This document shows positions 59,108-64,000 of a DNA stretch of 64,000 nt, piece after piece; within the stretch, counting starts at the first letter, position 1; each line of letters starts with the position of its first letter. The position numbers and the translations under genes are program-made. This stretch comes from an uncultured Christensenellaceae bacterium (GTDB taxonomy: Bacteria > Bacillota > Clostridia > Christensenellales > Borkfalkiaceae), in assembly GCA_910588685.1 (NCBI GenBank), contig CAJUPX010000005.1, positions 29,697-93,696 on the forward strand, in the 5' to 3' direction. Under the pieces are notes generated by a model. It was given only the letters and a program-made list of their open reading frames with translations, was not told the DNA's origin and searched no databases.

Positions 59108-59566
59108 TTATTCGTTTACTTGGTCGCTGTCATTGCTTTCAGGCGTTGTGGCGCCTTTTTCGGCGGTTTCCGTGGGTGTTTTGTCTGCTTCCGGCGTTTC
59201 AGTGATCTGTTCGGCGGTGGGTTTCTTAATTTTCGAGAACATGGCATCGAACGCTTTGCTCAATAAATCACCGAGAGGCGTCGCCTTAATTGTTGCGTAT
59301 ATTGCCTGATCCAGAGTGAAGATAGCACCAGCGAGGGCGAAGTAATACTCGGCCGCGAATTGCTTCGTCGCCAGCAAGTAGATGGCGGCAGCTATGAGTG
59401 AGAAGCCGACCGCGATCGCCAGATAGATCCAGTGGCGCACATTTTCCTCGAGCTTGCTGAATACGTTGCCGTATTTCAGGATGCAGAGCAGAACGACGCC
59501 AGCGAGCGCTATGCCGGCAAGCGGCAGGCCGTATGTTTTTATGAAGTCGATGATCAATTCTTCCAT
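59108..59566 (-). CDS. membrane protein, probable phage holin-like
   Basis: 152 residues: three transmembrane segments (LPLAGIALAGVVLLCILKYG, WIYLAIAVGFSLIAAAIYLL, YYFALAGAIFTLDQAIYATI) followed by a long acidic Thr/Glu-rich tail (ETPEADKTPTETAEKGATTP). End of the second phage module, in a holin-like position. No endolysin visible. Confidence 0.6.
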   Translation of the reverse strand: MEELIIDFIKTYGLPLAGIALAGVVLLCILKYGNVFSKLEENVRHWIYLAIAVGFSLIAAAIYLLATKQFAAEYYFALAGAIFTLDQAIYATIKATPLGDLLSKAFDAMFSKIKKPTAEQITETPEADKTPTETAEKGATTPESNDSDQVNE

Positions 59567-59578
59567 GGGGTTGTCTCC

Positions 59579-59986
59579 TTATTTTTTAGATTTTTTTGTG
59601 TGAACTGGCCCGTCGCTATAAATTGCATTGATGCCTTGTTCTATGAGGAAGTCCTTTTGCTCGTGTTTGACTGTTTGCGCGTATTCAAGCGCAGCATGCA
59701 TGTCGCCGTTGCAGTGAGCGTCTGGTATTCGCTGCACTGCCCGAGCCGTTGCTTCCCCGAGGGCGATCGCGGCGTTAATTCCTTTGATAGCGATGAGCTC
59801 GTTTTTCTGGCGAGCTTCTTCGCGCTGTGCTTCAAGTTCCTCTCGTTTCGCTTCCTTTGCGGCCTGCTCAGCATCGCGGGCCGAGATTTTGCGCTGTAAA
59901 CGCCAGAAGAAGAATCCGACGGCGGCGCTGATAATAGCCGAAGGTAAGCCGATCGCGAGAAGGAACTGCCAGACTGTTATTGTCAT
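59579..59986 (-). CDS. phage small membrane protein with coiled coil
   Basis: 135 residues: one transmembrane helix near the start (FLLAIGLPSAIISAAVGFFF), then a charged coiled coil (DAEQAAKEAKREELEAQREE). Could be a spanin- or holin-related protein. Unknown family. Confidence 0.5.
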   Translation of the reverse strand: MTITVWQFLLAIGLPSAIISAAVGFFFWRLQRKISARDAEQAAKEAKREELEAQREEARQKNELIAIKGINAAIALGEATARAVQRIPDAHCNGDMHAALEYAQTVKHEQKDFLIEQGINAIYSDGPVHTKKSKK

Positions 59987-60192
59987 TTCTTAGTCTCTCC
60001 TTGTTGCGAAAATTGAACAGCAGGGGTGGCCGTTGTCCCGAGGGTCTCGTTGAACTTCGTCTGCGCGGCAGCGATCCGCTCGGCGAGGTCGACGTCGTCC
60101 CTCTCGTTGAGACGTAGAGCCATGTCCCTGATGATGGCGTTCTGGGTTTCCACCAGTTCGCACAATGTCAAAATGAGTTGCGTGTTGTCCAT
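59983..60192 (-). CDS. small phage protein
   Basis: 69 residues, MDNTQLILTLCELVETQNAI, with an Arg/Asp-rich middle and a Gln-rich end. It overlaps the next gene by 4 nt (ATGA). Function unknown. Confidence 0.45.
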   Translation of the reverse strand: MDNTQLILTLCELVETQNAIIRDMALRLNERDDVDLAERIAAAQTKFNETLGTTATPAVQFSQQGETKK

Positions 60193-60206
60193 CTTGAGCC
60201 TCCGCC

Positions 60207-60392
60207 TTATTCGGTCGCGAGTGGCTCGCCGATGAACTGCTCGTACTGATCCGCGTTGATCACGCCGTTCGCAACGTCCTCGGCGGCGATAGCCTTGACG
60301 TCGTTCTGAAGCTCGACAGGAACGGAAGCGAAGGCGCGGACGCCGCGCTGTATGCTGCGCCAGTAGCTGTAGGCGATAGTCTTGACTGCCAT
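60207..60392 (-). CDS. small phage protein (CD1375/XkdX-like)
   Basis: 61 residues: MAVKTIAYSYWRSIQRGVRA, AAEDVANGVINADQYEQFIG. Proteins of this size and pattern occur after tail genes in Clostridia phages; their role is unknown. Confidence 0.5.
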   Translation of the reverse strand: MAVKTIAYSYWRSIQRGVRAFASVPVELQNDVKAIAAEDVANGVINADQYEQFIGEPLATE

Positions 60393-60396
60393 CTTT

Positions 60397-60753
60397 TTAA
60401 CCTCCTATAAGTTGTTCGTAGATTTCGATGAGCGCCTCGTCCTGTTGAGCTAAGCGCTCATAGAGGGCGATCGCGTTCTCGTCTGCCTGTTGGAGTTCCT
60501 CGGCCTGCCGCGCGGTTGTTGCGCGAAGTTCCGAGACTTCACGCCCGGCATCGGTCTCAATAATGAGAACGGCCTCGGCGCCCTCGATCTCGTTTTTGCC
60601 GGCGAGGTTATAGGGCGAACTATTGAAGGCGATGCCGACAGCTTCGTCTTTCGTTGCTTCGACAAATGTGCCCTCGGGGCTTCTTTTAATAAAACGGACG
60701 GAGTCGGTGAATCCGAGCTCCGTCCCGCTGGTTGTGATAATCTTGAACATCAT
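60397..60753 (-). CDS. phage protein, tail-associated
   Basis: 118 residues, FKIITTSGTELGFTDSVRFI, with a C-terminal coiled coil (QAEELQQADENAIALYERLA). It overlaps the next gene by 4 nt. May be a tail or tail fibre accessory protein. Confidence 0.45.
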   Translation of the reverse strand: MMFKIITTSGTELGFTDSVRFIKRSPEGTFVEATKDEAVGIAFNSSPYNLAGKNEIEGAEAVLIIETDAGREVSELRATTARQAEELQQADENAIALYERLAQQDEALIEIYEQLIGG

Positions 60754-61160
60754 GCACCTCCTTCGATGACTTTGAGAATATAGCGTAGCGTTGGTATGTC
60801 AGCATTAAAAAAAGCGTGATTCCATTGCCAGTGCTCAGGATGCTCACGCATTTTATAAGGCTTCAGTTTTTCGTCGTTCCAGATTCGGCCCCACGCTTGG
60901 ACGCGCTTCGCTTCGTCTTTCGGGTTAAATTGCGGCTGTAGGCGTTTCTGGATCTCCTGCGTTAGTTTCCCGCGTTCGATTCCGTTCCCGTCGTCGTTTC
61001 TTGCTAAATACTGGTGAGCGTTCTCACTCGTTACGAAAAAAAGCGGTTTCCCGTCTTTTTCGAGGATCTCACCGTTCAGGGTACAGATTGTACCGAACGG
61101 GAGGTTGACGGCGCCGCTCAAACATTTACAGCGAAGTCGTCTGTGAACCACATATTGCAT
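60750..61160 (-). CDS. phage protein coupled to DGR2 reverse transcriptase
   Basis: 136 residues: CKCLSGAVNLPFGTICTLNG, RKLTQEIQ-like, and Trp/His-rich ends (HPEHWQWNHAFFNADIPTLR). The first 43 nt overlap the reverse transcriptase. It may belong to the DGR or be an unrelated tail protein. Confidence 0.5.
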   Translation of the reverse strand: MQYVVHRRLRCKCLSGAVNLPFGTICTLNGEILEKDGKPLFFVTSENAHQYLARNDDGNGIERGKLTQEIQKRLQPQFNPKDEAKRVQAWGRIWNDEKLKPYKMREHPEHWQWNHAFFNADIPTLRYILKVIEGGA

Positions 61161-62317
61161 GGCTGAGTGTCCTCCTTAAAATTTTGATTATACTCGGCAG
61201 AGAAGCCGAACAGGGCGAAAAACAGACGCCGCAGCCGTAAGACGCGGTTGTGGTCGTTGTAATTCTCGAAGTAGGCAAGGGTGCTTTGTGTCCCCATGCG
61301 TAGGTTTTCGAGCGTCATCTCTTTGCGCTCGATTTTTCCTTTGTAAGCCTTGAATTTTCTGCGGGCTCTTTTAACGCTCTCGCGATTGCCGTTCATAACG
61401 ACGCGACCCGTCTCGGTGAGCGTGAACTTTGCTTTGCAAAATTTGAACGACTTCGTCAGGGCTCGGATCTGTGTCTTTTTCAGGTTTACCGTAAGCCCGA
61501 TCTCGTTAGCCTTTGCCGTTACCTTCTCGAGAATAGTGCGCGGATCTATGTCTGGAGGTAGGATCAGGTAGTAGTCGTCCATGTAGTGGCCCGCGCATTT
61601 GATTCCGAGCTGGCATTTGATAAAATTATCAACCGGGGAGGGTATACCGACCATCTCCATCTGACTGACTTCCACACCGAGCGGCAGACCGCGATCGCCC
61701 GGCATTGTTCGGACGATTTGGTCGGCGATCGCTTTAATATTCGAATGTTTCAGAAGGCGCTCGTGTCGTTTGTATACGGTCTCATGCGGGACTGAAGGGA
61801 AGAATTTTTTGAAGTCCATCAAAATGACGGACCCCTCGCGGCCGTACCGCCTGAAGTGCCACCGCAGGTCGTCGCATAGTCCATGGAGCGTAAAATGGAA
61901 GCCTTTGCCCGGTAGGCTGGCTCCGTTCTTGTGGATCATGTCCGGCAAATACAAGGGCAGAAGCGCGCCGCGCGTGAGCGTTTTGTGGACCTGCCTGTCT
62001 TGTATTTTCGGAGCATCAATAGGGCGCACTTTTCCGCGTTCGCGGAGGGTGAAGCTGACATACTTCCCGGGCGTCCATTTTTTCTCGAACAGCTGTCGCC
62101 GGCGTTTCGCCGTTTCAGAGAACAGGTGCAGCTCGAAGCGCTGGGTGCTATTTTTCCAGCGGACCCCGTTGCAGCATTTTTTTCCTGCTTTGTACATGGC
62201 GTTGTATGTAAAAACGCGAGCTAATCCACCGACCGCTCGGGCGCGTTCGATTTTGCGTTGCTCGCGTTTTGCTTTTCGCCTTTGGTACCTTGCTTCGTGC
62301 CGTTCGTGGCTTGTCAT
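61118..62317 (-). CDS. DGR-type reverse transcriptase (DGR2)
   Basis: 399 residues from MTSHERHEARYQRRKAKREQ (ATG 62317; GAGGAG upstream). Motifs: LMDFKKFFPSV (Asp 168), the DGR form RGLPLGVEVSQ (213-219, LGxxxSQ), and HYMDDYYLI (YMDD 245-248). The basic N-terminus (RRKAKREQRKIERAR) may bind RNA. It is only distantly alike to the DGR1 enzyme (YMDD versus FVDD, different insertions), so the two systems are independent. Confidence 0.93.
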   Translation of the reverse strand: MTSHERHEARYQRRKAKREQRKIERARAVGGLARVFTYNAMYKAGKKCCNGVRWKNSTQRFELHLFSETAKRRRQLFEKKWTPGKYVSFTLRERGKVRPIDAPKIQDRQVHKTLTRGALLPLYLPDMIHKNGASLPGKGFHFTLHGLCDDLRWHFRRYGREGSVILMDFKKFFPSVPHETVYKRHERLLKHSNIKAIADQIVRTMPGDRGLPLGVEVSQMEMVGIPSPVDNFIKCQLGIKCAGHYMDDYYLILPPDIDPRTILEKVTAKANEIGLTVNLKKTQIRALTKSFKFCKAKFTLTETGRVVMNGNRESVKRARRKFKAYKGKIERKEMTLENLRMGTQSTLAYFENYNDHNRVLRLRRLFFALFGFSAEYNQNFKEDTQPCNMWFTDDFAVNV

Positions 62318-62535
62318 GAGTATTCGCTCCTCGCGCGGCTGTGGTGTCGGGTGCGTTCTAAGCCGCTTTGACCGTACACATGAAACGGGGGATCGCACGT
62401 TGCCCCGCCATGCAAGAAGCGTCCGTGCACGGTCGTCAAAAAGCTATTTTGGAATATTCCGGGAAGCATCTCTCCTTTCGCATTGGTCTGATTCACTTGA
62501 AGCTACTACCTTTGACCTACTCCTTTTGAGAGTTT

Positions 62536-62665
62536 GCGAAATCCGGCGCGAGCGCGCGCGAGTTATTTGCATTGTTGTTGGAAGCCGACCCGCCGCTCGA
62601 CCCGACGCCGCAGAAGTTATTGTTGTTATTGTAATTAGGCGACCGGGCAAAAGCGAAAGCCGACG
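62536..62665 (-). repeat. DGR2 template repeat (TR)
   Basis: 130 bp just upstream of the reverse transcriptase. In coding sense it reads PNYNNNNNFCGVGSSGGSAS and NNNANNSRALAP, with Asn codons as the mutable sites. Against the VR at 63267-63396 it differs at 12 positions, all of them A in the minus sense (T on the plus strand). Confidence 0.95.
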
Positions 62666-62696
62666 GGCGAATATTCAGAGATGCACCCAAAAGATC

Positions 62697-63161
62697 TCAC
62701 TCTTTTCTATTTTGTTTGTCCGACTTTAACACGCCTGTCAGTAGGGTGTTTTCTTTGTCTATAAGCTCTCCTATGGCTTGCGCCATTTTATCAAGTCGAG
62801 TGATCGCGTCGGACTTCGCGACCGATTTTCCTGAAGCCGTTTCAAAACAGCCCTCTGGGTTTAGCGTCATAATTTGATAGCAGTGCGACAGCTTGACATC
62901 AAGTGCCATAAGCGCCCCGCGGGCTTCAAGGAGATGCTGCTCTCGAAGATCTTGCCGAACTTTATCTGACGGGAAGATGCTGTTCGCTTTTTCAGCGTTG
63001 TCGACAACTTCGGATGCGAGACGCGCGACGTCAGGGGCGATTAAGCGGGAATATCGCGCCGACAAACGAGTTAAAAACGCGATTGTGCGAGTGTAAAGCT
63101 CGTTCGCCGTGTTGATAAACTCGGCTTTGCTTTCGGTTCGTTTTGACGATAAGACGGACAT
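62697..63161 (-). CDS. avd: DGR2 accessory variability determinant-like protein (Avd)
   Basis: 154 residues, almost entirely helical (FINTANELYTRTIAFLTRLS, VARLASEVVDNAEKANSIFP, EARGALMALDVKLSHCYQIM, ITRLDKMAQAIGELIDKENT), consistent with the four-helix bundle of Avd. It lies between the VR and the TR, the canonical place. Avd binds the TR RNA and the reverse transcriptase. Length is a bit greater than BPP-1 Avd (about 128). Confidence 0.7.
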   Translation of the reverse strand: MSVLSSKRTESKAEFINTANELYTRTIAFLTRLSARYSRLIAPDVARLASEVVDNAEKANSIFPSDKVRQDLREQHLLEARGALMALDVKLSHCYQIMTLNPEGCFETASGKSVAKSDAITRLDKMAQAIGELIDKENTLLTGVLKSDKQNRKE

Positions 63162-63181
63162 GTTTTTTCTCCCAAAATTTT

Positions 63182-63199
63182 CGCCCGCTTACGCGGGCG
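63182..63199. repeat. hairpin 1 downstream of the DGR2 VR
   Basis: 7-bp stem CGCCCGC with GCGGGCG around TTAC on the plus strand (GTAA on the minus strand, a GNRA tetraloop). Confidence 0.75.
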
Positions 63200-63221
63200 T
63201 AAGCATAGGGCTCCGGGCATC

Positions 63222-63239
63222 CGCCCGCTTTCGCGGGCG
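63222..63239. repeat. hairpin 2 downstream of the DGR2 VR
   Basis: The same stem CGCCCGC with GCGGGCG, loop TTTC (GAAA on the minus strand). The GC-rich stem and GAAA loop match the cruciform required downstream of the VR in the Bordetella phage DGR. It lies 27 bp from the VR end. Confidence 0.8.
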
Positions 63240-63259
63240 TGATGTCTTGGATCCATAGA

Positions 63260-63497
63260 TTAGACAGCGAAAGCCGGCGCGAGCGCGCGCGAGTCATAAG
63301 CATAGCTGTTGGAAGCCGACCCGCCGCTCGACCCGACGCCGCAGAAGATATAGTCGATAATGTAATAAGGCGACCGGGCAAAAGCGAAAGCCGACGTTGT
63401 CGGCTGGTTGTGCCTGAATTTAGCTTTCGAGTTACCGTTTGCGTAGTAGGTATATTGTACTTGCTTGTTCTGCTCGTAGCTGTTCGCGTAGGTTCCG
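63260..63497 (-). pseudogene. DGR2 variable protein, 5' truncated
   Basis: The last 79 residues or so remain: GGTYANSYEQNKQVQYTYYA, SAFAFARSPYYIIDYIFCGV, GSSGGSASNSYAYDSRALAP, AFAV. The end resembles the DUF6273-like C-terminal domain of many DGR targets (RSP...FCGV...SGG...LAPAF). The part upstream is replaced by antisense of a serine recombinase, so the gene has lost its start and most of the protein. Confidence 0.8.
63267..63396 (-). repeat. DGR2 variable repeat (VR)
   Basis: 130 bp at the 3' end of the variable protein gene, ending 7 bp before its stop region. Compared with the TR, 12 of 12 differences fall on template adenines. The rest, including a long GC-rich block GCGCGAGCGCGCGCGAG, is identical. 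Confidence 0.95.
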
Positions 63498-64000
63498 CCG
63501 AGTATTACAGCGCGAACTTGTCGCAGAACATTCGGCGCGGACTGCGTGAGAACGCGCTCGAGTGTAAAGTGAACAACGGCGCGATGCCTCTCGGACTTAT
63601 GAAGGGACCCGACGGCAAGTTTGCCATCGAGCCCGCGGGTGCGGCCATTGTGCGCGATATTTTTCAGATGTACGCCGACGGGATGAACACAATACAGATA
63701 AACGCAGCACTGAACGCGCGGGGCGTTAGGACCAGCACCGGCGCGCGCTGGAATAAAAACAGCCTGCACCGCCTTCTTCGCAACGAGAAGTACATCGGCG
63801 TCTATACTTACGCCGACGTCAGGATCGAGGGCGGTGTGCCGGCAATATTGTCGAAGGAGTTATTTGAAGAAGTGCAAGAACGCATAAAGAAAGTTGCAAA
63901 AGCTCCCGCCGCGAACAGGACGGACGTCGACTTTGTTCTGACCGGCAATGTAGTTTACGCAAATGGACACACAAAATCTAAATTAGAATTAAAGCGGACA
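63497..64000 (+). CDS. serine recombinase, internal fragment (truncated at 5', runs off the window)
   Basis: The plus-strand frame reads EYYSANLSQNIRRGLRENAL, MPLGLMKGPDGKFAIEPAGA, FQMYADGMNTIQINAALNAR and KYIGVYTYADVRIEGGVPAI, the recombinase domain of large serine recombinases. The catalytic N-terminal resolvase domain is missing, cut near 63497. After LTGNV (63950) the usual CxxC zinc ribbon is not seen, and the frame continues as VYANGHTKSKLELKRT to the end, so another joint may lie there. It may belong to an element that once integrated this region. Confidence 0.85.

Noticed and set aside
62444..62650. Open frame beginning MPGRLITITTITSAASGRAAG over the DGR2 template repeat, and a matching one over the variable repeat (63031-63381)
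   Set aside because: It is the same repeat read in another frame; the Asn-codon frame and adenine bias explain both copies.
63498..63769. Extension of the DGR2 variable protein frame across antisense of the recombinase
   Set aside because: The upstream residues are antisense of a conserved recombinase sequence and cannot be the original N-terminus.

Overview
The window looks like a low- to mid-GC Gram-positive (Clostridia-type) chromosome, probably a gut or rumen lineage, with accessory DNA at both ends. Evidence for this is the Firmicutes-type order of the S10-spc-alpha ribosomal superoperon (rpsJ to rplQ, with secY, adk, map, a KOW protein and infA), a zinc-type S14, a PerR-rubrerythrin pair, a NiaR-type nad operon and strong AGGAGG ribosome binding sites. 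I name no genus.

Layout. 1-4.43 kb: a mobile-element segment with the start of parA, unknown small genes, a MORN-repeat protein, three copies of a 21-bp palindrome and XRE-type regulators. 4.44-15.36 kb: ordinary chromosome (tcdA-like E1 protein, perR, rubrerythrin, TetR regulator, glycosyltransferase, a broken restriction/RHS chimera, nadB-nadC-niaR, a large lipoprotein). 15.48-32.83 kb: the ribosomal protein superoperon, all on the minus strand, interrupted by two families of intergenic repeats. 33.2-41.8 kb: cardiolipin synthase, pyrophosphatase, a DUF362 protein, a linear-amide hydrolase and a zinc/cadmium island (P1B ATPase, ZIP, HMA chaperone, SmtB-type repressor). 42.1-43.1 kb: a DDE transposase.

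43.5-56.58 kb is a prophage-like block on the minus strand (adenine methyltransferase, Cys-rich small proteins, SSB, cytosine methyltransferase broken at a G8 tract, terminase, membrane proteins). It carries a complete diversity-generating retroelement (DGR1): variable repeat 47677-47781, template repeat 47476-47580 and a DGR-type reverse transcriptase. All 16 differences between the two repeats lie at template adenines. Capsid, tail and lysis genes are missing, and the portal N-terminus is fused in frame to the DGR variable protein. 56.58-59.05 kb is a truncated parallel beta-helix surface protein. 59.1-63.5 kb is a second phage fragment with an independent DGR2: variable repeat 63267-63396, Avd-like gene, template repeat 62536-62665 and a YMDD reverse transcriptase. 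Here all 12 differences lie at template adenines, and two GNRA-loop hairpins follow the variable repeat. The window ends in a truncated serine recombinase.

The most notable signals are the two DGRs within about 16 kb; an approximately 180-nt multi-hairpin intergenic element present twice with apparent compensatory changes (32.09-32.28 and 35.28-35.46 kb); a second four-copy inverted-terminus repeat family inside the ribosomal operon; and a chain of abrupt joins in the right third that are either real deletions or assembly chimeras. All calls come from reading the sequence; no database search was run.
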